Positions 48,470 to 57,775 are shown, numbered from the stretch's first letter. The stretch is 64,000 bases of DNA from Hyphomicrobiales bacterium (GCA_900466605.1 UBMU01000016.1:186001-250000), one strand, 5' to 3'. Numbers and translations are program-made. The notes: a model not told the origin generated them from the letters alone.

Positions 48470-48477
48470 TTAACCAT
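48470..48477 (+). promoter_or_regulatory. TTAACCAT, possible CtrA half-site
   Basis: TTAACCAT lies in an AT-rich stretch 55-62 bp before the M23 peptidase start. This octamer matches a CtrA half-site known in alphaproteobacteria, and the downstream gene codes for a cell-wall hydrolase, a plausible cell-cycle target. A single 8-mer is weak evidence. Confidence 0.35.
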
Positions 48478-48531
48478 AATCATGCGTAATTGCGGCAATT
48501 GAGGCATCGGCCGTCAATTGGGAGATTCTCC

Positions 48532-49830
48532 GTGACGCATGCACAGCATAGCCGCGTATTCGGTCAGAAAAAACAAGAGCATATACTGATCCTGGCGAGT
48601 GGAGACCGGGTTCGCCATCTGACTGTAAAACCGTGGATGGCGGCGTTGGCCTTCTGTTTCGTCGGCGTCTTTGCAATCGGCTATCTGCTGGCGACGTCTT
48701 ACCTCGTGCTGCGTGACGACCTGATCGGGGCGACGATGGCGAGACAGGCGCGCATGCAGCACGATTACGAAGACCGCATTGCCGCCCTGCGCGCCCAGGT
48801 GGACCGCGTTACGTCACGTCAATTGCTCGATCAGCAGGTTGTGGAAGACAAGGTCGACAAGCTGATGGAACAGCAACTGGCGCTTACCTCGCGCCACGGC
48901 AAACTTGGTTCGCTCCTCGATCGTGCCGAGAACTCCGGGCTAGGCGAAAAAGAAGCGACGCCGCTGCAGTCCTACGCTCCCGAAGCCAAGGACAAGCACG
49001 CCTCGCTCTCCGGAGCAGCTGAGGCAATCGAAAGTCAATTTGCGGCAGTCGATGAGCCGACCGACGTCTCATCCGATAATGCGACACTCGCATACGTGCC
49101 GGCGCAGGCAACAGTTGGCGACCGCGCCGACCGGGTCTTCTCCAAGGTGACTTTGTCATTGAAGGACATCGAGCAGAAACAGCGCAATCGCATCGCGCAA
49201 CTGACAAGCGATGCCGGCGGTACGGCGGATGCGATATCCAAGGTCCTTACACGCTTCCGTATTTCGGTTCCGGCAGAACGCGTAAAACAGAATGATAGCG
49301 CGGTCGGCGGCCCTTATGTCGAACCTGAAAGTGCCGATGATTTCGACAGCTCCCTGTCACAGCTTGATGATGCCCTCACCCGTCTCGAGACTGTGCGGAG
49401 TACGGCGGAATCGCTGCCGTTCCGGAACCCTGCGATAGGCAAAGAGATCACCAGTTCGTTCGGCAACAGGCGCGACCCGTTCCTTGGGCGTCTGGCGCTG
49501 CACTCCGGCATCGACTTCCGTTTTGCGCCCGGCGAGAAGGTTCGCCCGACGGCGCCCGGCAAGGTCATTGCGGCCGGCTGGACCGGCGGCTACGGCAACA
49601 TGGTTGAGGTGGATCATGGCAACGGCATCTCCACCCGCTACGGCCACATGTCGGAAATCCTGGTGAAGGTCGGCGACACCGTCGACCGTAGCAATGTCAT
49701 TGGCTTGGCGGGCAGCACTGGCCGATCCACCGGTACTCATTTGCACTATGAAGTGCGCCAGGATGGTCGTGCCATCGACCCCATTTATTTCATGAATGCG
49801 GGGTTGAAGCTTGCCGGTTACATGAAGTAA
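48532..49830 (+). CDS. M23-family murein endopeptidase with coiled coil
   Basis: The 432-residue protein has a cytoplasmic N-terminus, one transmembrane helix (about 34-60, MAALAFCFVGVFAIGYLLATSYLVL), a coiled coil (about 72-125, with RMQHDYEDRIAALRAQVDRV) and a C-terminal LytM/M23 domain. Zinc ligands are seen in HSGID (His324, Asp328) and HLHYE (His405). The catalytic motifs appear complete, so it should cut peptidoglycan cross-links or be an EnvC/NlpD-like activator. I chose GTG 48532 because GGAG lies 8 nt before it; an upstream TTG has no site. Confidence 0.9.
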   Translation: MTHAQHSRVFGQKKQEHILILASGDRVRHLTVKPWMAALAFCFVGVFAIGYLLATSYLVLRDDLIGATMARQARMQHDYEDRIAALRAQVDRVTSRQLLDQQVVEDKVDKLMEQQLALTSRHGKLGSLLDRAENSGLGEKEATPLQSYAPEAKDKHASLSGAAEAIESQFAAVDEPTDVSSDNATLAYVPAQATVGDRADRVFSKVTLSLKDIEQKQRNRIAQLTSDAGGTADAISKVLTRFRISVPAERVKQNDSAVGGPYVEPESADDFDSSLSQLDDALTRLETVRSTAESLPFRNPAIGKEITSSFGNRRDPFLGRLALHSGIDFRFAPGEKVRPTAPGKVIAAGWTGGYGNMVEVDHGNGISTRYGHMSEILVKVGDTVDRSNVIGLAGSTGRSTGTHLHYEVRQDGRAIDPIYFMNAGLKLAGYMK

Positions 49831-49987
49831 CTACGACTAATAACCACATCTTTACCTCTGCACTGGCTGCAAAGCCTGTATTCCTTGACTTAAGTACAGT
49901 TTCGGCTTATGTCGCGCTGCATTGCGGCATGCAATCACGCCGACTCAATCAGAGTGCGGCCGAACCGGAACGGAAACAGTTTTCCCT

Positions 49988-51475
49988 TTGACGACATTTG
50001 CTGATCTTGGCTTGAGCCAAAAAGTGCTTTCCGCTGTCACCGACGCGGGCTACACGGTGCCCACCCCTATCCAGGCTGGCGCCATTCCCTTTGCGCTGGA
50101 ACGCCGCGATATCTGCGGTATTGCGCAGACGGGAACGGGCAAGACGGCGTCCTTCGTCTTGCCGATGCTGTCGCTGCTGGAAAAGGGCCGCGCCCGCGCC
50201 CGTATGCCGCGCACGCTGATCCTTGAGCCGACCCGGGAGTTGGCTGCGCAGGTCGCGGAGAACTTCGAAAAGTATGGCAAGAACCACCGGCTGAACGTCG
50301 CCCTGCTGATCGGCGGTGTCTCGTTCGAAGACCAGGATCGCAAGCTTGAGCGCGGCGCCGATGTGTTGATCTGCACGCCCGGCCGCCTGCTCGACCACTT
50401 CGAACGCGGCAAACTCCTGATGAGCGGCGTTGAAATTCTCGTCATCGACGAAGCCGACCGCATGCTCGACATGGGCTTCATTCCTGACATCGAGCGTATC
50501 GCCAAGCTCATTCCGTTTACCCGTCAGACGCTGTTCTTCTCGGCAACCATGCCGCCTGAGATTCAGAAGCTCGCCGATCGCTTCCTGCAGAACCCGGAGC
50601 GCATCGAAGTCGCCAAGCCTGCCTCGACGGCAAAGACCGTAACACAGCGCTTCGTTGCCTCGCATGGCAAGGATTATGAGAAGCGCGCTGTACTGCGCGA
50701 CCTCGTCAAGGCGCAGACCGATCTCAAGAACGCGATCATCTTCTGCAACCGAAAAAAGGACGTTTCCGAGCTCTTCCGTTCTCTGGACCGTCACGGCTTT
50801 TCCGCTGGCGCCCTGCACGGTGACATGGATCAGCGCTCGCGCATGGCCATGCTGCAGAACTTCAAGGATGGCAATCTCCAGCTTCTCGTGGCTTCCGATG
50901 TCGCCGCTCGCGGTCTCGACATTCCTGACGTCAGTCACGTTTTCAACTTCGATGTTCCGATCCATTCCGAGGATTATGTTCATCGCATCGGCCGCACCGG
51001 CCGCGCAGGCCGCTCCGGCGCTGCGTTCACCATCGTCACCCGCCACGACCAGAAACACGCCGACGCGATCGAAAAGCTGATCGGCGAGACAGTCGAGTGG
51101 TTGAATGGCGACCTCTCCGCATTGCCCCCTCCAGAGCCCAGCCGCGACGACGATCGTTCCCGCCGCAAGGGTCGAGACAAGGACCGCGTTCGCGGCAAGG
51201 GCCGTGGAGGTCATAAATCTGATATCGCCGTCGCAGATAGTGACGTCGAGACGATGGAAACAGCAGCACCAGCAAAGGTCGAAAGCGTGAAGCAAGAGCG
51301 CAAAGCAGAACAACAGAAGTCACAGCACAGCACGCGCGCCGCACGTCCTTACCCGGCAAACGACGACAATCGTGAGCGCCGCCGCTACCGGGACCACGAT
51401 GACGGCCCGACACCGGTTGGCTTCGGCGATGAGATTCCAGCCTTCATGCTGATCACGGCGAACGCCAAGATCTGA
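49988..51475 (+). CDS. DEAD-box RNA helicase (RhlE-like)
   Basis: The protein has 495 residues from the TTG at 49988. Motifs: Q motif, AQTGTGKT (46-53), PTRELA, TPGRLLD, DEAD (VIDEADRMLDMGF), SAT, the C-terminal RecA half with HGDMDQRSR and ARGLDIP, and HRIGRTGRAG. A basic, low-complexity tail follows (RRKGRDKDRVRGKGRGG and onwards, about 110 residues), which binds RNA. It resembles the RhlE/CsdA group involved in ribosome assembly or cold adaptation. The start is inferred from homology (MTTFADLGL); no strong site is visible, and an upstream ATG at 49922 exists. Confidence 0.92.
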   Translation: MTTFADLGLSQKVLSAVTDAGYTVPTPIQAGAIPFALERRDICGIAQTGTGKTASFVLPMLSLLEKGRARARMPRTLILEPTRELAAQVAENFEKYGKNHRLNVALLIGGVSFEDQDRKLERGADVLICTPGRLLDHFERGKLLMSGVEILVIDEADRMLDMGFIPDIERIAKLIPFTRQTLFFSATMPPEIQKLADRFLQNPERIEVAKPASTAKTVTQRFVASHGKDYEKRAVLRDLVKAQTDLKNAIIFCNRKKDVSELFRSLDRHGFSAGALHGDMDQRSRMAMLQNFKDGNLQLLVASDVAARGLDIPDVSHVFNFDVPIHSEDYVHRIGRTGRAGRSGAAFTIVTRHDQKHADAIEKLIGETVEWLNGDLSALPPPEPSRDDDRSRRKGRDKDRVRGKGRGGHKSDIAVADSDVETMETAAPAKVESVKQERKAEQQKSQHSTRAARPYPANDDNRERRRYRDHDDGPTPVGFGDEIPAFMLITANAKI

Positions 51476-51482
51476 CGAAGCC

Positions 51483-51905
51483 ATGGGCACGCCCGGCATC
51501 GACTTCCCAGGCCTAGGTGTTGGCCTGGTGATTTTGCGTGAGCGCAAGATCCTTCTCTACAAGCGCATTCGCGCTCCTGAGGCCGGCCACTGGAGCATCG
51601 TGGGCGGCAAGGTAGACCATATGGAACCGGCCGATCAGGCAGCTAGACGCGAGGCTGAGGAGGAAACCGGTCTATCGATCGGCAAGGTCAGCCTACTCGG
51701 CCCAGCGGAACTTATCAGCGAGACGGACGCTCAGCACTGGATCTCCCTGCTCTACATCGCTTCCGAATTTCAAGGCGAACCAAAGCTGACCGAGCCGGAC
51801 AAGCTTTCCGATTTCGGTTGGTTCAGCCGTACCGAACTCCCTGAGCCGCTTTCAGCGTTTGCCGCAGCCGCAATGGAAAAGCTGACAGTCGACGAGCTTC
51901 TTTAG
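51483..51905 (+). CDS. Nudix hydrolase
   Basis: The 140-residue protein has a complete Nudix box: GKVDHMEPADQAARREAEEETGL (about 40-62), that is G-x5-E-x7-R-E-x2-E-E-x-G-hydrophobic. It hydrolyses a nucleoside diphosphate linked to another group. The N-terminus (VGLVILRERKILLYKR) is the usual beta strand. The substrate is unknown. It lies 7 nt after the helicase gene and may share its transcript. Confidence 0.9.
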   Translation: MGTPGIDFPGLGVGLVILRERKILLYKRIRAPEAGHWSIVGGKVDHMEPADQAARREAEEETGLSIGKVSLLGPAELISETDAQHWISLLYIASEFQGEPKLTEPDKLSDFGWFSRTELPEPLSAFAAAAMEKLTVDELL

Positions 51906-51909
51906 CGCG

Positions 51910-52227
51910 TCATTCAGCCCGGACAGCTGCCTCATAGGCAAGCCGCACCCACTGCGCCATAACATCAGGGTCGTCATAGGCGTCTTCCGGAATCGACCAG
52001 TACGGCATTTTCACCGGAGTTCCCTTCTTGCCTTCGTAGGCCCACTGCGTCGCCCCGGCTCCGGCGAATTCGGGAGCGCTCCGCTCGTCGGCCTTCAGCA
52101 GCATCTCGCCCCGTACTTCGACGGCCACGATCCTCCCCATGTGGTAGATACCCTTGCCGCCGAACATGCGCTTGATGGTGACGGGTCCAAGACCCTGAAA
52201 CATTTCTTCAATTGCCGCCGTATCCAT
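51910..52227 (-). CDS. TfoX N-terminal domain protein
   Basis: The 105-residue protein is the TfoX/Sxy N-terminal domain alone: IEEMFQGLGPVTIKRMFGGKGIYHMGRIVAVEVRGEMLLKADE, then YWSIPEDAYDDPDVMAQWVRLAYEAA. In gamma-proteobacteria TfoX acts in competence regulation; in rhizobia the short form has no known role. It starts 3 nt after the stop of the molybdenum-cofactor gene, so it is the last gene of the cox-type operon. Confidence 0.85.
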   Translation of the reverse strand: MDTAAIEEMFQGLGPVTIKRMFGGKGIYHMGRIVAVEVRGEMLLKADERSAPEFAGAGATQWAYEGKKGTPVKMPYWSIPEDAYDDPDVMAQWVRLAYEAAVRAE

Positions 52228-52230
52228 CCC

Positions 52231-53865
52231 TCAGCCCTTCAAAATCCCGCCTGCCGCGATCACCGCCTCTGGTGTATCCACATCCAGATGCGCTGCATCG
52301 CCTATATCGATATCCACCACGGGCACGCCGGATGTTTCAATGATGTGTCTCGCGCCGACGTCACCTTCCAGCCGCATCACCACATCGAAAAGCGATTTCG
52401 GCAAGATCACCGGATTACCCCGCTTTCCGCGCGACACTGCGCGGACGATCGACTGCCCACGCGCCCGTCGGAACGCTGCTATCAATCCATCGAGATCATC
52501 GCTGGATACGCCCGGCATGTCGGCGAGCATCACGAGAATTCCGTCCGCGTCCCGTGCTGGTTCAACGGAAAATCCTGTCGCCAGCGACGACGCCATGCCC
52601 GAGGCGTAATCCGGATTGTGAGCGATCGTCACGTCCAAACCTGCCAGCGCTGCTTCCATGTCATCCTTGCGATGGCCGGTCACGACGATGACCGACGAGG
52701 CCCGGCTGCCGATTGCCGTAATTGCGGATCGCCGGATGAGTGGCACGCCGTCAAATTCCGCGAGCAGTTTATGCGGACCGCCCTCTCCCATCCGGCTGGC
52801 TCTACCGGCTGCAAGGAGGATCGCCGCAATTGTGCCGGCGTCGGTCGTCTGCGCCTCCGCCTCACGCAGGCGTGGCCGCGCCTGGATCTCCATCAGAAGC
52901 CCACCCACCCCCATGCCGCTAATGTCCAATGCACTTGGTCGCTCACCGGCCAATATCCGATCGAGTACCCAGTCAAAGCCATTCTCCTTTGGGCTGCGCG
53001 CGCATCCCGGCGCCCCTACAATAGGGATCTCTCCGATACAACCGAGGACGAGCAAGTTGCCCGGGTCGACAGGCATGCCGACCTGCACGACTTCTCCTCC
53101 GGCGTGTCGAATAGCTTCTGGAATCACATCCTTGTCGTCAATGACGGCCGACGCGCCGAAAAGTATGATCAGCTTCGGCGCCGTGTCTGGCAGCCGCAAT
53201 GCGTCCCTAAGCGCCTCCGCTACCGGTTCCACGCGGTGCACTACCCGCGCCTCCCTGACAAGTTGACTGCCCGATGCGACGAGGCGGCGGGAAAGTACGC
53301 GTGCGGTCTTGTCCATCACCGAAGATTTCAGCGAGGGCAGTTCCGTAGCGATCAACGAGACGGCGTGGCCCCCAAAGGGCTTCACCTCGAACACGGACGC
53401 CGCTCTCAGCATCTCGCATGCCATATCGAGTTTCGCGCCGGAAACAGCCAGCGGAATGATCTTGAATGTCGCGACCATGTCGCCGCTCCGGACGGGCGTG
53501 TGATCATTCAGGCAAGCAAGCGTTATGGCAGGATCGATCCTGTTCAGACGATCGACGACACTTCGACTTGCGACAAACAGGCCATCGACCGTCGAATACA
53601 CGTTCACGCGCCCTGTGGACGCCTCAGAGAAACGGAGGTGGTCCGGAGCGACGGCCATCGCAAGGCGGCGGGCCGCCTCGTCCTCGACGACATCGCCCGG
53701 CTCGATGAGCGCTGCGATGACATCGTCAATGCCCGCGCTTCGCAGCCGGTCGATATCACCAGTCTGGATCCTATGCCCTTTTGGCAGGCCGCCACCGTCA
53801 AGCTTCAACGCATGCGCGAGGATCACGCCTTCGGCAGCCTCAATAGAAAACGATCCGAATTTCAT
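52231..53865 (-). CDS. Fused molybdopterin-binding (MoeA/MogA-like) and MobA-like nucleotidyltransferase protein
   Basis: The 544-residue protein has an N-terminal MoCF/molybdopterin-binding half (about 1-335). LIILFGASAVIDDKDVIPEAIRHAGGEVVQVGMPVDPGNLLVLG is typical of MPT-binding domains. The C-terminal MobA-like NTP transferase (about 345-540) has IAAILLAAGRASRMGEGG and LLVMLADMPGVSSDD-like VMLADMPG. MobA-like members of this type (MocA/CoxF-linked) attach CTP to molybdopterin, giving the MCD cofactor of xanthine-oxidase-family enzymes. It lies in the XdhC/CoxE/CoxD operon, which supports cofactor maturation. Confidence 0.85.
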   Translation of the reverse strand: MKFGSFSIEAAEGVILAHALKLDGGGLPKGHRIQTGDIDRLRSAGIDDVIAALIEPGDVVEDEAARRLAMAVAPDHLRFSEASTGRVNVYSTVDGLFVASRSVVDRLNRIDPAITLACLNDHTPVRSGDMVATFKIIPLAVSGAKLDMACEMLRAASVFEVKPFGGHAVSLIATELPSLKSSVMDKTARVLSRRLVASGSQLVREARVVHRVEPVAEALRDALRLPDTAPKLIILFGASAVIDDKDVIPEAIRHAGGEVVQVGMPVDPGNLLVLGCIGEIPIVGAPGCARSPKENGFDWVLDRILAGERPSALDISGMGVGGLLMEIQARPRLREAEAQTTDAGTIAAILLAAGRASRMGEGGPHKLLAEFDGVPLIRRSAITAIGSRASSVIVVTGHRKDDMEAALAGLDVTIAHNPDYASGMASSLATGFSVEPARDADGILVMLADMPGVSSDDLDGLIAAFRRARGQSIVRAVSRGKRGNPVILPKSLFDVVMRLEGDVGARHIIETSGVPVVDIDIGDAAHLDVDTPEAVIAAGGILKG

Positions 53866-53871
53866 CTCCTG

Positions 53872-54567
53872 TCACCGCCAAGTGATATTTTCGCGAGTCC
53901 GCAACGTCTGGACGATCTCCGCGAGAATGGCGACGGCGATTTCAGCTGGGCTCGCAGCCCCGATATTCAGGCCGATCGGCCCATTGACCCTTGCAAGCGC
54001 CGCTTCCTCCACGCCATTGGCGCGCAACCTCTCCAGGCGCGCCGTATGTGTCTTGCGGCTTCCGAGCGCGCCGACGTAAAAGCAGCCGATCCGCAACGCC
54101 TCCGCAACCGGAAAATCGTCGATCTTCGGGTCGTGCGTGAGCGCGACGAGTGCGGTATATGCATCCAGCGGACGATTGATAAGCACGTCCGTCGGCCAGT
54201 CCGCCGTGAGGTCAATGCCGTGGAACCGCTCCGGCGTGGCGAAAGCAGTCCGCGGATCGATGATCCGGACATCGAAGCCGACAAGCGATGCCATCTGCGC
54301 CAACACCTGGCTGATGTGAACAGCGCCGATAACCACGATATGGGCCGGCGGTAGATGCACGTTCAGAAAGTAGCGGTGTCCATCAGCCTCGATCGACATC
54401 GACCTGCCGGAACGAAACGCAGCCTCGACAGCATCACGCAAGGAAGGATCAGCCGCCTCTCCCTCAAGCACGACGCTGGCGCCGCCGTTCTCGAGATCGG
54501 TGAGCAGGATGGCGGCCCGGCGAGCCCGGCGGGCATCATTGAGCCGCGCAAGGTTTATTGCATCCAT
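53872..54567 (-). CDS. XdhC-family protein, Rossmann-domain subunit (CoxI/XdhC C-terminal type)
   Basis: The 231-residue protein carries the XdhC Rossmann domain: HIVVIGAVHISQVLAQMASLVGFDVRIIDPRTAFATPERF, then TALVALTHDPKIDDFPVAEALRIGCFYVGALGSRKTHTARLERL. XdhC-type proteins bind molybdenum cofactor and insert it, sulfurated, into xanthine-oxidase-family enzymes. It starts in the TGATG overlap with the small XdhC gene (54567). Its 5' extension is not used because it would overlap that gene out of frame. Confidence 0.88.
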   Translation of the reverse strand: MDAINLARLNDARRARRAAILLTDLENGGASVVLEGEAADPSLRDAVEAAFRSGRSMSIEADGHRYFLNVHLPPAHIVVIGAVHISQVLAQMASLVGFDVRIIDPRTAFATPERFHGIDLTADWPTDVLINRPLDAYTALVALTHDPKIDDFPVAEALRIGCFYVGALGSRKTHTARLERLRANGVEEAALARVNGPIGLNIGAASPAEIAVAILAEIVQTLRTRENITWR

Positions 54568-54896
54568 CAATCGAGCCTTTCGACGTAGACCCGAATCCGG
54601 CCGCCACAGGAAAGACCGACGCGCCACGCGGTTTCATCCGCGACGCCAAATTCGAGCATCTTCGCCTTGCCGTCGGCGATGACATCAAGCGCCTCGGCGA
54701 TAACGGATCCCTCCACGCAGCCCCCCGACACGGAGCCCTCGAAATTGCCGTCTCGATCGATCACCAGATGGCTCCCGACCGGTCGCGGCGCCGACCCCCA
54801 TGTCTCGATCACAGTGGCAATGGCGACGTCTCGCCCGGCCGCCTTCCACGCCTCCGCCGCCATCAACGGATCAAGGTCAAAGGATGTCGCCGTCAT
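54567..54896 (-). CDS. XdhC/CoxI-family small N-terminal-domain protein
   Basis: The 109-residue protein contains only the N-terminal XdhC/CoxI domain: VAIATVIETWGSAPRPVGSHLVIDRDGNFEGSVSGGCVEGSVI, in which the GSVSGGCVEG motif includes the conserved Cys that takes part in cofactor sulfuration. The two XdhC halves are thus on separate genes (this one and 53872-54567), a split known in the CoxI/CoxF family. It overlaps coxE by 4 nt (ATGA, 54893-54896). Confidence 0.9.
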   Translation of the reverse strand: MTATSFDLDPLMAAEAWKAAGRDVAIATVIETWGSAPRPVGSHLVIDRDGNFEGSVSGGCVEGSVIAEALDVIADGKAKMLEFGVADETAWRVGLSCGGRIRVYVERLD

Positions 54897-56155
54897 GCGA
54901 TGCCTTTCAATGTTCCGAGGTACCGGCGCGGGTCGTATTCGGTCGATCTGGTCGCACCGAGTGCTTCTGCGAGGTCGCTCAACGATGATAGATTGTGGAC
55001 TGGTCGGAATTCGTCAACATGCGGCAGCATTGCACGCACACCACGGGCCCGTGGTTCGAAGCCGTCGAAGCGCAGCAGCGGATTGAGCCAGATCAGTCGT
55101 CGGCAGGAACGATGCAGCCGGTCCATCTCGGCGGCAAGCAGGTCCGCTCCCTCGCGCTCCAGACCATCGGTGATCAGAAGTACCACGGCGCCCTGCCCGA
55201 GCACCCGTCGGGCCCACACGCGATTGAACTCTCGCAGCGTTTCGCCGATCCGCGTTCCTCCCGACCAGTCGTTGACGGCCCCGGCGCATTCATCCAGCGC
55301 CTCGTCTGGATCCTTGTTTCGCATCTGGCGGGTGACGTTTGTGAGCCGTGTGCCGAACAGGAAGGTGTGAACCCGCCGGCGCTTCTCCGTAAGCACATGC
55401 AGGAAATGCAAAAAGATGCGGGTGTACTGGCTCATGGAGCCGGAGATATCGGCGAGGATGACTAGGGGTGGCTGGACTTCCCTGATCTCACGGTACCGTG
55501 GAAGAATGAGATCGGCTCCGCTGCGCAATGCCGCCCGCATTGTCGCGCGTGGATCCACGCGCGAGTGAACGTGCGACGGCCGGAAGCGTCGGCTGCGAAC
55601 CCTGTCCAGAGGCAACTGCAATTTCGCCAGCGCCTTTTTGGCGGCAGCGATCTCAATCGCGGACATTTGGGCAAAGTCCATCCGCCGGAAGACCTCGCTG
55701 CCCGACATCGTGAAGCGCGCGTCAATTTCGACATCGGGCTCTTCACGCGGCGGCTTGTTGTTCCTTCTTTCCCCGAGCAAGGCGTCCGCGGCGCGGTTTT
55801 CACCGGGCTTCGCCTTCACCTTTTCGCGCGTGTCCGGTGCGCGTGGAGACATCATCGCGATCATCTTTGCAACGAGATCTCGCGACTGCCAGAAAAGGCG
55901 AAAGGCCTCGTCGAACACAGGCTTGTCTTCATGCCGCTTTACGAAGACGGAAAAGAGTGCTGCGTGAAACTCCTCACGCGACCCCATGCCGATTGCCTCC
56001 ACCGCCTCGATCGCATCGACGATCGCCGCCGGCCCGATCTTCAAGCCGGCCTTCCGCAGTGCTCTGGCAAAGAAGACGATATTGTCGGCGAATCGACCGT
56101 CGCCGACCGGAGGTGGCCGAGCGGCTATCGCATCTTGTCCGCCTCTCGGATCCAT
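54893..56155 (-). CDS. coxE: CoxE-like von Willebrand factor A protein
   Basis: The 420-residue protein has a VWA domain with the MIDAS motif DISGS (236-240, in VILADISGSMSQYTRIFL), which binds a metal ion. The N-terminal region is helical with HEDKPVFDEAFRLFW. CoxE proteins work with the MoxR/CoxD ATPase in maturation of the [CuSMo] site of CO dehydrogenase and related molybdenum hydroxylases. It starts 3 nt after the CoxD stop. Confidence 0.9.
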   Translation of the reverse strand: MDPRGGQDAIAARPPPVGDGRFADNIVFFARALRKAGLKIGPAAIVDAIEAVEAIGMGSREEFHAALFSVFVKRHEDKPVFDEAFRLFWQSRDLVAKMIAMMSPRAPDTREKVKAKPGENRAADALLGERRNNKPPREEPDVEIDARFTMSGSEVFRRMDFAQMSAIEIAAAKKALAKLQLPLDRVRSRRFRPSHVHSRVDPRATMRAALRSGADLILPRYREIREVQPPLVILADISGSMSQYTRIFLHFLHVLTEKRRRVHTFLFGTRLTNVTRQMRNKDPDEALDECAGAVNDWSGGTRIGETLREFNRVWARRVLGQGAVVLLITDGLEREGADLLAAEMDRLHRSCRRLIWLNPLLRFDGFEPRARGVRAMLPHVDEFRPVHNLSSLSDLAEALGATRSTEYDPRRYLGTLKGIA

Positions 56156-56158
56156 CCG

Positions 56159-57088
56159 TTATCCTGCCGCTAGCAGCTCGCTCTTGATATGTTCCAGCAC
56201 TTTCGTCCCATCGCTGCCCTGGATGCGCGCTATATCGTCCTGGTATTTCAGCAACGTCCCGATCGTATCGGAGATCGTTTCCGGATCGAGCGCCAGGCGG
56301 TCAAGTTCGGTAAGCGCTGTCGCCCAATCAATCGTCTCGGCAACACCCGGGTTCTTGAAAAGGTCCAGCGTCCGAAGCTTCTGCACATAGGCGACGATCT
56401 GTGCGGACAGTGCGGCATTGCAGCCCGGCACCTTGCGGTGAATGATTTCCAGCTCCTGCGGGGCATCAGGATAATCGACCCAATGGTAGAGACAGCGCCG
56501 TTTCAACGCGTCGTGGACCTCACGCGTGCGATTGGTGGTGATGATGACGATCGGTGGCTCAACGGCGCGGATGGTGCCGAGTTCCGGGACTGTCACCTGA
56601 AAATCGGAAAGGACCTCCAACAGGAAGGCTTCGAACGCCTCGTCGGTACGGTCGAGCTCATCGATAAGGAAGACGGGTGCCCGGCCATCTGCGCTGGACA
56701 GCGCCTGCAATACAGGCCGACGGATCAGGTATCGCTCGGAAAAGATGTCTGATTCTATTCTGCCCCGGTCTGTAAGACCGGACGCTTCGGCCAAGCGGAT
56801 CTCCAGCATTTGTGCCGGATAGTTCCATTCGTAAACCGCCGATGAAATGTCCAGTCCTTCATAACATTGCAGGCGGATCAGCGGACGCCCCAGAGCCTTC
56901 GAGAGGACCTTGGCAATCTCGGTCTTGCCCACACCCGCTTCACCCTCCAGGAAAAGGGGCCGCTTCATCTTCAGGGCGAGGAAAAGGACGGTTCCCAATG
57001 CTCGCCCCGCCAGATAGTCGTGATCACCCAGCATCGCGATCGTCTCGTCGATCGACGATGGCAGCGGCGGATGCGCTTGATCCGGCAT
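56159..57088 (-). CDS. coxD: CoxD/MoxR-family AAA ATPase
   Basis: The 309-residue MoxR-type AAA+ protein has Walker A GEAGVGKT (49-56), Walker B FLIDELDRTDEAFEAFL, and the sensor IITTNRTREVHDAL. It is a chaperone-like ATPase that activates metal enzymes together with the VWA protein CoxE. It heads, after the flavin-reductase gene, the minus-strand operon flavin reductase/coxD/coxE/XdhC small/XdhC large/MobA-like/tfoX. No coxMSL genes are in the window. Confidence 0.9.
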   Translation of the reverse strand: MPDQAHPPLPSSIDETIAMLGDHDYLAGRALGTVLFLALKMKRPLFLEGEAGVGKTEIAKVLSKALGRPLIRLQCYEGLDISSAVYEWNYPAQMLEIRLAEASGLTDRGRIESDIFSERYLIRRPVLQALSSADGRAPVFLIDELDRTDEAFEAFLLEVLSDFQVTVPELGTIRAVEPPIVIITTNRTREVHDALKRRCLYHWVDYPDAPQELEIIHRKVPGCNAALSAQIVAYVQKLRTLDLFKNPGVAETIDWATALTELDRLALDPETISDTIGTLLKYQDDIARIQGSDGTKVLEHIKSELLAAG

Positions 57089-57109
57089 GTCTCCTCCCTT
57101 TTCAGGAAG

Positions 57110-57610
57110 TTATAGCGTGTGATAGTCCCGGTTCATATAGACAAGTGCCGGTTTCGCCTCGTTGTAGCGTACGGCCACCACCTCGCCGAAAATGATGTGG
57201 TGCGTCGACATTTCCTTGATTTCGCTCACACGGCAATCGAAGGAGGCAAGCGCATCATGAAGAACGGGCGCACCCGTCACGAGCTTGTCGAAGACACCCG
57301 TCGCAAAGCGTTCATTGTTGCTGAGCAACGCACGCCCGGAAAAGGCATCGGCAAGCCCTTGATGATGCGCGGCCAGCGTATTCAAGGCGAAGATACCGCT
57401 TCGGAAGAAAATGTCGTTCTTCGGATTGCTGTTGTTCAGGCATACCAGGATGGTTGCAGGGCTATCCGATACCGAGCAGGCGGCGGTGATTGTCACACCC
57501 CTGCGCTCCTCGCCAATTGCCGTCGTCACGAGCTGCACATGCCCCCCGAAGCGGCTCATCGCATCCCGGTAAAGACGCGGATCGATTGGTTGCTTGTTCA
57601 ACAAATGCAT
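57110..57610 (-). CDS. Flavin reductase family protein
   Basis: The 166-residue protein of the HpaC/RutF flavin-reductase type has LYRDAMSRFGGHVQLVTTAIGEERRGVTITAACSVSDSPATILVCLNNSNPKNDIFF (about 13-70), then GIFALNTL and FGEVVAV with H in STHHIIFGE. It reduces FMN or FAD with NAD(P)H for a partner monooxygenase, or handles flavin itself. It lies 21 nt upstream of coxD in the same direction; its place in a molybdenum-enzyme operon is unexplained. No partner monooxygenase is nearby. Confidence 0.86.
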   Translation of the reverse strand: MHLLNKQPIDPRLYRDAMSRFGGHVQLVTTAIGEERRGVTITAACSVSDSPATILVCLNNSNPKNDIFFRSGIFALNTLAAHHQGLADAFSGRALLSNNERFATGVFDKLVTGAPVLHDALASFDCRVSEIKEMSTHHIIFGEVVAVRYNEAKPALVYMNRDYHTL

Positions 57611-57775
57611 TCTCCACCTGGCATTCGCCAGCTTACTGTTTCCTGTAATATGAAGGTGATCGGTTACCTTTTCTACAAAAGCCAGCCGAAAAGCTCCCCG
57701 ACGGTGCGTTTTTCTTTGACGATCGATGCCGTACGGATAAAAGAGCAGGACAAACGACGGGGACCTGCGGCTTTT

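Noticed and set aside
52141..54354. 737-codon plus-strand open frame across the Mo-cofactor genes
   Set aside because: Opposite strand of well-supported genes; the product is rich in Arg, His and Cys without any recognisable domain.
57119..57775. Upstream part of the frame of the periplasmic binding protein
   Set aside because: It overlaps the flavin-reductase gene on the other strand and precedes a clean signal peptide at 57776, which must be the N-terminus.
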